NCBI GenBank assembly: GCA_035308905.1
Contig: DATGFS010000011.1
Location: 53,215-117,214 of the forward strand
Source: a bacterium
Lineage (GTDB): Bacteria; Sysuimicrobiota; Sysuimicrobiia; Sysuimicrobiales; Segetimicrobiaceae
Length of the DNA stretch: 64,000 nucleotides
Direction: 5' to 3'
This document shows positions 34,627 to 43,051 of the stretch, piece after piece. Below the pieces are notes generated by a model, which made no database searches, was not told where the DNA came from, and worked only from the letters and a program-made list of their open reading frames with translations. Positions within the stretch are counted from its first letter, which is position 1. Every line of letters begins with the position of its first letter. The position numbers and the translations under genes are program-made.

Positions 34627-36550
34627 CGCGCTCGAAGGGGACTGCGCGGAATCGACTATTCGGGCCATGTGCCGGGCGATCCGGCACCGCGGGCCCGACG
34701 ACGAGGGCTATCATTTCGAACCCCAGGTGGCCCTTGGGATGCGCCGCCTGAGCGTCATCGATCTCGCGGGCGGCCACCAGCCCATGAGCAACGAAGACGG
34801 GACCGTCTGGATCGTTTTCAACGGGGAAATTTACAATTTTCTCGCGCTGCGGGCGGCGCTGGAGGGCCGGCATCGCTTCCGCAGTCGCTCGGACACCGAG
34901 GTCATCGTGCATCTTTTCGAGGACCTCGGTGCCGGCGCGGTCGAGCGGCTCGAGGGGATGTTCGCGTTCGCTGTTTGGGACGGGAATCGCAAGCGCCTGG
35001 TCCTGGCCAGGGACCGGATGGGTAAGAAACCCCTGCACTATGCGCTGCTTGGCCGAGAGTTCATCTTCGCCTCGGAGCTGAAGGCGCTTCTTCAGCATCC
35101 GCGGGTGACCCGGACGATGTCGATTTCGGGCCTCGCCCGCTATCTGGTGCATGACTACGTCCCGGCTCCCGGAACGATCTTTCGCGGGATCAGCAAATTG
35201 CCGCCGGGCCATACCCTCGTCTACGAGGACGGGACCGTCCGGCTGCACCGGTATTGGGATCTGCCGGCGCCCGAGGGACCAACGGGCCTCACGGAGGATC
35301 AGGACGCGCGGCGGCTGCAGCAACTCCTGGAGGACGCTGTGCGGCGGCGACTGATCAGCGACGTCCCGCTGGGCGCTTTCTTGAGCGGCGGCATCGACTC
35401 GTCCGCCGTCACCGCCCTGATGGCGCGGAACGCGAGCGGTCGCGTCAAGACGTTCAGTATCGGCTTTGCGGAAAAGTCGTTCGATGAGGCGGCGCATGCT
35501 CGCCGGATGGCCGCCCGCCTGGGTACTGATCACCACGAGACGGTCATCACGCCCGCGGCGGTCTTCGATCTGATCGGCCGGATCGGCACGCTCCTCGACG
35601 AGCCGCTCGCGGACGCGTCGTTTCTTCCCACGTATCTCCTGTCTCAGTTCACCAGTCAGCACGTGACCGTGGCGCTCTCAGGCGACGGCGGCGACGAGTT
35701 GTTCGCCGGATATCCCACCTACCAAGCGCACCGCATCGCGCGACTCGCGGAGCGGGTTCCCCGTCCTCTATTGCGGGGGGCGCGGGCACTGGCCGAGCGC
35801 CTCCCCGCCTCGTACGCGAACTTCAGCCTCGACTTCAAGATCAAGAAATTCACCGCCGGGCTCGGCTATCCGCTGGAGCTTCGCCATGCCCTCTGGCTTG
35901 GATCGTTCGGCCCGGCGGACCTGCCGGCTCTCCTGACGCGGGACGCCTGGCGTGAGGTGGCGGAGGACGACGTCTTCTCCGAGGTTCGCGGGCATGCCGC
36001 GGCGGCGGGGAATCGAGATTGGTTGCACAAGGCGCTCTACCTCGACGCCAAACTGTATTTACAGGACGGCGTGTTGGTCAAAGTCGATCGCGCCAGCATG
36101 GCGTGTTCACTCGAAGTGCGCTGTCCGTTCCTCGACACGGCGGTTGTCGACTACGCGAGCCGGCTCTCCGGATCGAAGAAGCTCCGCGGCCTGACCACCA
36201 AGTACCTGCTGAAACGCAGCCTGCGAGACATTCTGCCGGCCGATCTCCTGCGACGCCGGAAGAAAGGATTCGGAATTCCGCTCGGGCCCTGGATCCGCGG
36301 AGCGCTGCGGGACGTCTTTGAGGAAACCCTCGATCCGCGGCGCATCGCCGGGCAGGGAATCCTCCGGCCGGATGCGGTCAGCCGTCTTCTGTCGGAACAC
36401 CTTGCGGGCCGGCGCGACCATCGGAAGAAGCTCTGGAATCTCTTTGTGTTTCAGCGGTGGCACGCGGCGTACGCAGACCCGTATTCGGTGTCGGCGGATG
36501 GGCAGGGACGGTGTGCTTCGTCCGTCGCCGCCCGGACCGCCGCGCAGTAG
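34598..36550 (+). CDS. asnB: AsnB-type glutamine-dependent amidotransferase (asparagine synthetase family)
   Basis: The 650-residue protein has an N-terminal class II glutaminase domain with the nucleophile Cys directly after the initiator. It starts TTG-TGC-GGC, giving M-C-G-I-S-G-F, and TGAGGA lies about 10 nt upstream, which fixes the start at TTG 34598. RHRGPDDEGYH and WIVFNGEIYNFLALR are typical. The synthetase domain has SGGIDSSAVTAL as PP-loop and LSGDGGDELFAGYP. Relatives in polysaccharide clusters amidate sugars or modify glycans rather than make asparagine. It overlaps the GT2 gene by 29 bases, suggesting coupling. Confidence 0.92.
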   Translation: MCGISGFVASALEGDCAESTIRAMCRAIRHRGPDDEGYHFEPQVALGMRRLSVIDLAGGHQPMSNEDGTVWIVFNGEIYNFLALRAALEGRHRFRSRSDTEVIVHLFEDLGAGAVERLEGMFAFAVWDGNRKRLVLARDRMGKKPLHYALLGREFIFASELKALLQHPRVTRTMSISGLARYLVHDYVPAPGTIFRGISKLPPGHTLVYEDGTVRLHRYWDLPAPEGPTGLTEDQDARRLQQLLEDAVRRRLISDVPLGAFLSGGIDSSAVTALMARNASGRVKTFSIGFAEKSFDEAAHARRMAARLGTDHHETVITPAAVFDLIGRIGTLLDEPLADASFLPTYLLSQFTSQHVTVALSGDGGDELFAGYPTYQAHRIARLAERVPRPLLRGARALAERLPASYANFSLDFKIKKFTAGLGYPLELRHALWLGSFGPADLPALLTRDAWREVAEDDVFSEVRGHAAAAGNRDWLHKALYLDAKLYLQDGVLVKVDRASMACSLEVRCPFLDTAVVDYASRLSGSKKLRGLTTKYLLKRSLRDILPADLLRRRKKGFGIPLGPWIRGALRDVFEETLDPRRIAGQGILRPDAVSRLLSEHLAGRRDHRKKLWNLFVFQRWHAAYADPYSVSADGQGRCASSVAARTAAQ

Positions 36551-36558
36551 AGCCGCCG

Positions 36559-36930
36559 GTGAGGACCCTCGTCGCCGGCTGCGCGGGATTTATCGGCGCG
36601 AAGGTGAGCGAAGTCTTGGCGCGCGACGGCCACGAGGTCGTGGGGGTGGACAACCTCAACGACGCCTACGACGTGCGCCTCAAGAATTGGCGTCTCGAAC
36701 AGATTCGGAGGATGCCGGGACTGACCGTACAGCAGATGGACATCACCCACGAGGGGGCCCTCTCGGAACTCGGCGAGCGGCACCAATTTGACGCCGTAGT
36801 GAACCTGGCCGCCCGCGCCGGGGTGCGGCAGAGTCTTCTCACGCCCGACCTCTACTACGGGACGAACGTCGCGGGGACGCTTCGGCTCTTGGAATTCTGC
36901 CGATATTCGCGGAACCTCCCGCCCGCTTGA
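36559..36930 (+). pseudogene. Truncated NAD-dependent epimerase (UDP-glucuronate/glucose epimerase type)
   Basis: From a GTG at 36559 the frame encodes the Rossmann start VRTLVAGCAGFIGAKVSEVL, VVGVDNLNDAYDVRLKNWRL and AVVNLAARAGVRQSL, typical of extended short-chain epimerases. It stops after 123 residues (LLEFCRYSRNLPPA), where the family needs about 320, so the catalytic Y-x-x-x-K half is missing. The stop overlaps the TTG start of the next gene. It is most likely the scar of a deletion that fused this gene to the neighbour's start. Confidence 0.85.
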
Positions 36931-38504
36931 AGGGCCAGCCGAACCCTCTTGGCCGGAGTCCGCTGCCGAGCGGCGCCGATATAGTTTTCCTGGCCCTGCT
37001 CTACCTGCTGATCGGGGTCCGCGCGAACAGCCTGTTCGACGACGCCTCGACGGGCTGGCACCTCGTCAGCGGACAGTACATCATCGCCCACCTCCACCTG
37101 CCTCGCTATGACCTGATCTCCTACACGTTTCCGACCAGACCCTGGGTGCCCTTCGAATGGCTCTTTGATGCGGTCGCCGCGGCGTTGGTCCAGATTGGGG
37201 GACTTCCGCTGCTGGCCGTCGTCGCGGGCTCGGCGATCGCGCTGCTGTTCTTTCTGCTCTTCCAGGACGCGCGGCGCGCGGGCTGTCCATTCCTGACTGC
37301 TCTTGCGTTGACGCTGATCGGGGCGCTGGCGTCGTCCGTCCACTGGTTGGCGCGACCGCACCTGTTCACTTTTTTCGGCGTGTACGTCTTCGCGCGTCTC
37401 CTCGAAGCATTCCATCTGCGCCACCTCTCGGGGCCCGCCGTGACCCTCCTCCTCGGCGTCACCATGCTCGTGTGGTCAAACGCGCACCCCGGGTTTGTGA
37501 TCGGGTTTGCCATGATCGTCATCTATCTCGTCAGCGAGGCGGTCTCCGCCGCGGTCGTCTCGGGACCCGGCGGGAGCGAAGCCCGGCGACGTGCGAAGGT
37601 CCTGCTCGCAGCCCTGACAATCGTCGTCGCGGCGTCCTTTGTCAATCCAAACGGTCTGGCGCTGTATCCGTCGTTCGGTTCCGCCCTGCAGCAGCTCGGC
37701 AGAAACGTCATGACGCAGGAGTTCCAGTCACCGACGTTCCACGGTGAATTGTACTCCGTGTCGCTGGAGTTGCTGTTCGCGAGTTTCATCCTGGGGCTCG
37801 CCACCTCGCGTCGCAGGCCGTGGCTGGGTCAGTCCCTGCTCGTGTTGGCGTTCGCGTTTCTCGCGTTGAACGGGGTCAGAAACGTACCGTTGTTCGTGAT
37901 CGTCTCGATCCCGGTCATCGCGGACCTGTTGGCGGACAGCAATCTGCTGGCGCTCGTCGGCGCCACAGGCGGCGCGCATGCCGGTTGGGTCGAGGCATGG
38001 GTGCGCGGCTGGCAGCGTATCGAGCGGGGCTACAATCAGATGGAGTGGCGATGCACGATGCACCTCGCTCCGATCGCCGCGGTGGCGCTGCTCGCCCTCT
38101 CGTGCGTTTCGGCCGGCCGGATTCCCGGCGTGCGCCCGCTGGTCTCGTCGTCGTTCGATCCGCGCCACGTACCGACTACGACGCTGGCCTACATCAGAGA
38201 CCATGACCTTGCCTGGGATCGCGGGCTCAGTCTGGACAACTGGGGCGGCTATATCCGGTACGAAACCGGCGAGCGTATCTTCATCGACGACCGAACAACG
38301 TTCTATCCCTGGGAGTTCTATCAGCGGTACGTGCAGATGATGTTCGCGCAGCCGGGATGGCGGAAACGTCTGGACGACTATAGATTTGAATGGGTGCTCG
38401 TTCCCAAGAACTCACCGCTCGCGGCCGCATTGCGGGAACGCCCCACCTGGCAGATATCCGCGGAGGATGCGGCCGCCTACCTGTTCCTCCGCAAGAGTCC
38501 ATAG
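36927..38504 (+). CDS. Multi-pass membrane protein, GT-C-like
   Basis: The 525-residue protein has about eleven helices. After helix 1 comes LFDDASTGWHLVSGQYIIAH and YDLISYTFPTRPWVPFEWLF, then HWLARPHLFTFFGVYVFARL and WSNAHPGFVIGFAMIVIYL. This layout recurs in membrane proteins of unknown function found with polysaccharide genes and fits a GT-C fold. The C-terminal ~100 residues are soluble (YIRYETGERIFIDDRTTFYP). The only start is TTG 36927, overlapping the truncated epimerase stop, so the native 5' end may have been lost in a deletion. Confidence 0.72.
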   Translation: MKGQPNPLGRSPLPSGADIVFLALLYLLIGVRANSLFDDASTGWHLVSGQYIIAHLHLPRYDLISYTFPTRPWVPFEWLFDAVAAALVQIGGLPLLAVVAGSAIALLFFLLFQDARRAGCPFLTALALTLIGALASSVHWLARPHLFTFFGVYVFARLLEAFHLRHLSGPAVTLLLGVTMLVWSNAHPGFVIGFAMIVIYLVSEAVSAAVVSGPGGSEARRRAKVLLAALTIVVAASFVNPNGLALYPSFGSALQQLGRNVMTQEFQSPTFHGELYSVSLELLFASFILGLATSRRRPWLGQSLLVLAFAFLALNGVRNVPLFVIVSIPVIADLLADSNLLALVGATGGAHAGWVEAWVRGWQRIERGYNQMEWRCTMHLAPIAAVALLALSCVSAGRIPGVRPLVSSSFDPRHVPTTTLAYIRDHDLAWDRGLSLDNWGGYIRYETGERIFIDDRTTFYPWEFYQRYVQMMFAQPGWRKRLDDYRFEWVLVPKNSPLAAALRERPTWQISAEDAAAYLFLRKSP

Positions 38505-38524
38505 GCAGCGGTGCGGCGTCCCTC

Positions 38525-39091
38525 GTGAAACGGCTCAACATCGGATGCGGGGAATTCAGAAAGGACGGGTACGTGAACCTCGATATTCGCCCGGACGTGG
38601 GCGCGGATATCATCCACGACCTCCAGGAATTTCCTTACCCGATTCCCGACAACGAGTTCGACCTGGTAGAAGCCGACCACGTCCTGGAGCACCTGCGTGA
38701 TCCATTCCCAGTGATGCGAGAACTTCACCGAATCACGAAAAATGGCGGCCTGGTCGTCATCCGCACCCCGCACTTCTCCAGGGGCTTTAGCCATCCGGAA
38801 CATCAGCGGGGATTCGATGTGTCTTTTCCCCTCTACTTTCAGCCCCGATTCAAGGGGGGCTACCAGGGAGTCGAGTTCGAGTTGAAGGAAGTTCGCCTGA
38901 CCTGGTTTGCCCAAACGTATCTGAAGAGGGCTGCGCTATCTCCCGCGCAGTATTACCTCGGCGTAGGGCTCGGCGGCATCTTTTCGTTTCTCGCCGGCCT
39001 CTCGCCTTACGCGTGTTCCCGGCTGTGGTGCTTCTGGGTCGGCGGCTTCGAAGAAGTTATGTTTCGCCTTGCGGTCAAGAAAGACGAGTAG
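38525..39091 (+). CDS. SAM-dependent methyltransferase (type 11)
   Basis: The 188-residue protein starts with GTG. Motif I is KRLNIGCGEFRKDGYVNLDI. FDLVEADHVLEHLRDPFPVM is motif IV/post-I, and ELHRITKNGGLVVIRTPHFS matches the usual end of the class I fold. The C-terminal ~70 residues are hydrophobic and aromatic and may touch the membrane. It is 20 bases after the membrane protein gene and probably methylates a glycan or a small precursor in the same pathway. Confidence 0.85.
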   Translation: MKRLNIGCGEFRKDGYVNLDIRPDVGADIIHDLQEFPYPIPDNEFDLVEADHVLEHLRDPFPVMRELHRITKNGGLVVIRTPHFSRGFSHPEHQRGFDVSFPLYFQPRFKGGYQGVEFELKEVRLTWFAQTYLKRAALSPAQYYLGVGLGGIFSFLAGLSPYACSRLWCFWVGGFEEVMFRLAVKKDE

Positions 39092-39117
39092 GTCACAACG
39101 CCACGCGCCAGCCCAGA

Positions 39118-39984
39118 TTGACTGATCCCGCGTCTCTCACGCTGGGAGGGCAGGCGGTCATCGAAGGCGTGATGGTGCGCTCCCCTCGGTTCGTCGCGGT
39201 CGCGATCCGTGCGCCACAGGGGCACTGCGAAGTGGCAACACGGCAGGTCTCATCGCCGCTCCTGACCTGCAAATGGCTGAGGGCGCCCTTCGTGCGGGGG
39301 GCGGTTGCGCTCATCGACGGCTTGCTGATCGGAACGTGGGCGTTGATGAGGTCGGCCGGGGCGGCGCATGCGGATCACACCGCGCCGTCCGCGGGGAAGA
39401 TCCGCCTGATTCTCGTGCGCAGCCTCACGATCTCCATTGCGCTGTTTTTTCTCCTCCCGACGATTCTCGTGCGCGTCCTCGCCGGGTCGGCGGCATCGCC
39501 CCTGGGTGAGAATTTGTTGGAGGGCGCCATCCGCATTGCTCTTGTGCTCGCATTCCTCGCGCTCGTCGGACGCATTCCGGCCATTCAGCGTGTCCTCCAA
39601 TATCATGGCGCCGAACATAAGGCCATCCACGCGTACGAAGCCGGTCTGCAGCTCGACGTCGATTCGGCCAGGCGAATGAGCCGGTTCCACCCGCGTTGCG
39701 GCACAAGCTTTTTGCTCGTTGTACTGTTGGTGGCAGTCGCGATGTTTGCGGCGCTCGGACACCCCTCACTCTTGGTCCGGCTCGCCGAACGCATCCTGCT
39801 GCTCCCGGTCGTTGCCGCCGCGAGTTTCGAACTCCTGCGATTGGCGCTGCGGTTCCGAACCCTCGGTGTGGTCACCGCCCTCGGATTGTGGCTGCAGCAC
39901 CTGACCACGCAAGACCCCGATGATCGGCAACTCGAGGTCGCGCTGACGGCCCTGAAGACGGTGCTCGCGACCGAACAGGACTGA
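39118..39984 (+). CDS. DUF1385 family membrane protein
   Basis: The 288-residue protein carries the DUF1385 signature LGGQAVIEGVMVRSPRFVA near its N-terminus, KWLRAPFVRGAVALIDGL, four hydrophobic helices and the YHGAEHKAIHAYEAG motif followed by HPRCGTSFLLVV. The conserved His/Glu/Cys residues suggest metal binding or catalysis in the membrane, but the family has no established role. Relatives are often near prmC, rho or rpmE; here it follows the glycan cluster. The TTG at 39118 is chosen by family length; no strong ribosome site is seen. Confidence 0.85.
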   Translation: MTDPASLTLGGQAVIEGVMVRSPRFVAVAIRAPQGHCEVATRQVSSPLLTCKWLRAPFVRGAVALIDGLLIGTWALMRSAGAAHADHTAPSAGKIRLILVRSLTISIALFFLLPTILVRVLAGSAASPLGENLLEGAIRIALVLAFLALVGRIPAIQRVLQYHGAEHKAIHAYEAGLQLDVDSARRMSRFHPRCGTSFLLVVLLVAVAMFAALGHPSLLVRLAERILLLPVVAAASFELLRLALRFRTLGVVTALGLWLQHLTTQDPDDRQLEVALTALKTVLATEQD

Positions 39985-40110
39985 CGGCTCGGCACGCTCC
40001 GCGCCAACAGGGGCCCCGGCGGGGACCGGCGAAGCTACCCTCCCGGTTACCATGGCCGCACGGGACCGCCATCCATCATAGGCCTTCGTTGTAAGTAAAG
40101 GGGGAGTCGT

Positions 40111-40686
40111 ATGAAAGGTGCGGTGGGATGCATCGCTCTGGCCCTCTGCCTTGCCATGCCGGCACCGGTCGGAGCGCAGGCAGCGCCGAAAGGGACGATC
40201 ACAGGTGTGACGCCCTATTCGCTCGGGATGACAACGACGGACGCGCTCGCGGCCGATGCGACGCTCGCAACCGCCACCGGGACCGCCTGCGCGCCGGCGG
40301 CGAAGGCATATGCAACGCGGGTTACCGCGCCGATCGGCGGCTATCCGTACACAGCCAATCTCGTCCTGTGTTTCCTGCAGGACCAACTGGGGGCCATCTA
40401 CTTGACGTGGTCCGCAGGGACGTCCCGGGAGAACCCGATCGCATGGCAGTTGGCGACACGGTCTCTCGCGGCGCAACTCGCCGGGTCCTACGCGCCGCCG
40501 GTAGTCACTCGGCGGTACACTGTTGACGACGACATGGGCGCCGTGATGGAAATGTCCGACGCCCAGGGCAACCTGCTCACCATGATCGCGGACCCCGGCC
40601 ACCATCCCGATATCGGGGTTACGTACATGTCAACGGCCTACGACCAGGCGGTCAACGGCAAGCGGATCACCGTGACGTCATATTGA
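40111..40686 (+). CDS. Secreted hypothetical protein
   Basis: The 191-residue protein has a signal peptide (MKGAVGCIALALCLAMPAPV, cleavage near GAQA). The mature part is Ala/Thr-rich with three cysteines and no recognised domain. AAAGGGGGAG lies a few bases before the ATG, a strong ribosome site. It precedes the second pilin-like cluster, separated by the CTACCC element, so it is probably a separate transcript. No function is assigned. Confidence 0.75.
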   Translation: MKGAVGCIALALCLAMPAPVGAQAAPKGTITGVTPYSLGMTTTDALAADATLATATGTACAPAAKAYATRVTAPIGGYPYTANLVLCFLQDQLGAIYLTWSAGTSRENPIAWQLATRSLAAQLAGSYAPPVVTRRYTVDDDMGAVMEMSDAQGNLLTMIADPGHHPDIGVTYMSTAYDQAVNGKRITVTSY

Positions 40687-40698
40687 CCGGGGCCTAAT

Positions 40699-40754
40699 CT
40701 ACCCGAATACCTACCCGGCGGGTAGTACGCCGGCCGGCAGGTTTTTGATACCCT
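40699..40754 (+). promoter_or_regulatory. Promoter region with CTACCC repeat element, second pilin cluster
   Basis: CTACCC (40699-40704), 6 nt, CTACCC (40711-40716), 3 nt, GGGTAG (40720-40725) combines a direct repeat with a tight palindrome. At 23 nt after the palindrome lies TACCCT (40749-40754), which keeps T1, A2 and T6 of a -10 hexamer. The arrangement parallels the elements before the pilin operon and before the GT2 gene. It lies 60 bases before the TadG-like start. Confidence 0.58.
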
Positions 40755-40813
40755 ATTAAGGTCAATATGGTTAGGAGCGTCCGAATGCGGCGTACCGTTG
40801 GGAGGAATTTAGG

Positions 40814-42055
40814 ATGAAGAGGGCGGCGGCAGGCTGGGGGCGGCGCTTCGCGAGAGATGAGCGCGGGTCCGTGTTCCTCATCGTCGGCACGTTTCTCGTC
40901 CTTCTGCTCTTTGTCGGGATGGCGACCGACTTCGGGATTTTGCTGCGTCACCGGAGGGCCATGCAGAACGCCTGCGACTCCTCCGTACTGGCGGGCGCGC
41001 AAGATCTGAAGAGCACCACCCGGTCGGCGACTACGACGGCGCAGACGTACGCTCAGCGCGACCTAACCGAGAACAGCATCGTGTGGAACGCGAACAATTT
41101 CTCCGCGCAGACCCAAGATAAGAACGGCAACGCCACCGGCACCAACCCCGTCCGCCTCTGGGCCTCCTACCAGTTGCCCGTGCCGCTGTTCTTCCTCGCT
41201 TATGCCGCCCCGTCAGTGACGGTGCGGGTGCAATGCGCCGCGGAGATCGTTCCTGCCGGGACCGCCAGTTTGTACCCGCTTGGGATGAACTTCAACACGT
41301 TCAACACATTTTGGACCCAGAACAACGGCTGCACCACCGCGGGGCAAGCCGGCTGTTTTGCCGGATGCCCGTTGATCGGGGCACCACTCGGTAACGCCCC
41401 CGCCGCGTGTGCCACGGATTATCAATTAAGCGTCGGCACCTCCGGAGGCGGCCAGCAGCAATGGGGATCAGGAAACAGCGGCACACTACAGATGGTCAAT
41501 ACTACCGCGTGCGGCACCCAGAGCACCGGAGCGGCAGTCTTCGCCTGCGTGCTCGGCAATGGGAGTGGCAACACGTCCTCAACGAGCACGCCGCCGCCGC
41601 CCTATTGTACGACGCCGGCTCCTACGGGCCTGAATTACCCCAACGGAGGATGGAATGCTTGTTCCATCGTCTCACCACAAACAGGTGTGACATTGGGTAC
41701 CACCCCTCAGGGGAATAACACCTTTGGCACGGGCATCAAGGGCGGCATTGGGTACATTTGTCAAAATTATGCCAACCCGTATCCGGGACCGACGTCTGGG
41801 AAGACGTGGGTGATCGCCTTGCCGCTCATCAACCCGAACGCTTTCACGGCAGTGAACGGATCAAGTCAGTCGGTGGACATCGTCGCATTTGCCAACTTCG
41901 AACTCGACTGTCCCGCGATGAACAATGGCGCGACGCTCAGTGGAAACAGCCCGTTTATCCTGGGACGGTTCGTCCAATGGATATGCGATACGTGCGTGGC
42001 AGGCAATCCCAATGGCGTGGATACCGGAGTGGAGACCATCATCCTCGTTCAGTAG
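40814..42055 (+). CDS. TadG-like pilus-associated protein
   Basis: The 413-residue protein has a short basic leader (MKRAAAGWGRRFARDERGS), then a hydrophobic helix VFLIVGTFLVLLLFVGMATD and FGILLRHRRAMQNACDSSVL-AGA, the start typical of Tad TadG-type proteins. The extracytoplasmic domain (about residues 60-413) is rich in Asn, Gly and Thr and has about seventeen cysteines, suggesting a disulphide-stabilised surface protein. No von Willebrand domain was seen. GGGAGG precedes the ATG. It is first of a cluster with DUF5658 and tadE genes. Confidence 0.78.
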   Translation: MKRAAAGWGRRFARDERGSVFLIVGTFLVLLLFVGMATDFGILLRHRRAMQNACDSSVLAGAQDLKSTTRSATTTAQTYAQRDLTENSIVWNANNFSAQTQDKNGNATGTNPVRLWASYQLPVPLFFLAYAAPSVTVRVQCAAEIVPAGTASLYPLGMNFNTFNTFWTQNNGCTTAGQAGCFAGCPLIGAPLGNAPAACATDYQLSVGTSGGGQQQWGSGNSGTLQMVNTTACGTQSTGAAVFACVLGNGSGNTSSTSTPPPPYCTTPAPTGLNYPNGGWNACSIVSPQTGVTLGTTPQGNNTFGTGIKGGIGYICQNYANPYPGPTSGKTWVIALPLINPNAFTAVNGSSQSVDIVAFANFELDCPAMNNGATLSGNSPFILGRFVQWICDTCVAGNPNGVDTGVETIILVQ

Positions 42056-42109
42056 GATCGTCGACGGGAACGCCGGAGCACCGGGAAGGCAGGCGGGATC
42101 AAGGCGCAC

Positions 42110-42475
42110 GTGCAGTGGGGCGCGCCGCTACGCGTGATGTTGACCGCGGCGCTCGTGGCTAATTCGCTCGACGCGGTCACGACCTGGGTCGCAATCACGC
42201 GGTTCCAGGGACGCGAGGTGGGCATTCTCGGCTGGTGGGTTGTGAGGACGTGGGGCCTCGGCCCGGCGATGGTCCTGTTGAAGGGCGGCGCGGCTGTTCT
42301 CATCGTCACCGTCGCCTTGGTCGGGACTGACGGGCAGCCCCGCTGGTGGCGGGCGACACCTAAGCAGCGATGGCTGGTCCTGCTGGCGCTCACGGCGGCC
42401 ACGCTGTGGTTCGGCTATCTCGCAACCCGAAATGCGTTCGGGGCCTGGATGGTGTATCGGACGATGGGGCAGTAA
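42110..42475 (+). CDS. DUF5658-like membrane protein
   Basis: The 121-residue protein has three to four hydrophobic helices. The first carries ANSLDAVTTWVAITRFQGRE, equivalent to the LQAMDLATTYLALARGAHEA segment of the copy at 16448-16852, and VLLKGGAAVLIVTVALV matches its second helix. The start is GTG 42110. It sits between the TadG-like and TadE genes, 15 bases before the latter. Function is unknown; association with pilin clusters at two loci is the main clue. Confidence 0.7.
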   Translation: MQWGAPLRVMLTAALVANSLDAVTTWVAITRFQGREVGILGWWVVRTWGLGPAMVLLKGGAAVLIVTVALVGTDGQPRWWRATPKQRWLVLLALTAATLWFGYLATRNAFGAWMVYRTMGQ

Positions 42476-42490
42476 GAGGTGAAACTCAGA

Positions 42491-43003
42491 ATGAGGAATC
42501 AGCGAGGCCAGTCTACGGTCGAGCTCGTGCTGCTCATGCCGTTGTTGCTGGTCTTGGTCTTTCTCATCTTCGAGGTCGGCCGGCTATTCGGGTCGTGGCT
42601 GCTCATCACAAACGCGGCACGCGAGGGGGCGCGGTTCGCGGCGGTTTCATGCGTCCCCACGAATTCGGCCGGCCTGGGGACGACGTGCCCCACAGGCACC
42701 GATCCCACGTCGTTGATCGAGCAACAAGTCCAGCAGAGCGCGCAATTCCTCGCCGTACAAACGACGACGGCATGCACGTTCTCGGGCAACACCATCTCGG
42801 TGCCCTCGGGTAACACGTCGTGTGTGGCTGTCACGTATACAGCGGACAGCGGCGGGAACGGGGACGGCGTCGTCACTGTGCGCGTGGCCTACCAGGTCCA
42901 GACGCTGATGCCGATCACGGGAACCATTCCGTTTCTTGGGACCGTCAACTATCCCGGTTCGCTGCTGGTCACGGCGACGTCGTCGATGAGGTTGGAGCAG
43001 TAG
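42491..43003 (+). CDS. tadE: TadE-like pseudopilin
   Basis: The 170-residue protein starts MRNQRGQSTVELVLLMPLLL. This is a short basic leader, a G-Q-S processing site, the conserved Glu and a hydrophobic helix, followed by FEVGRLFGSWLLITNAAREG. The rest is extracytoplasmic with four cysteines. It is close to the TadE at 14727-15239 in length and sequence, including a GTIPFLGTVNYPGSL tail segment. GAGGTGA lies about 9 nt before the ATG at 42491; a GTG at 42479 would overlap that site. Confidence 0.9.
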   Translation: MRNQRGQSTVELVLLMPLLLVLVFLIFEVGRLFGSWLLITNAAREGARFAAVSCVPTNSAGLGTTCPTGTDPTSLIEQQVQQSAQFLAVQTTTACTFSGNTISVPSGNTSCVAVTYTADSGGNGDGVVTVRVAYQVQTLMPITGTIPFLGTVNYPGSLLVTATSSMRLEQ

Positions 43004-43051
43004 GGACCGCAGTGTAGGCAGTCCTACCGCCACTGACGGAGGGGGAGAAAC

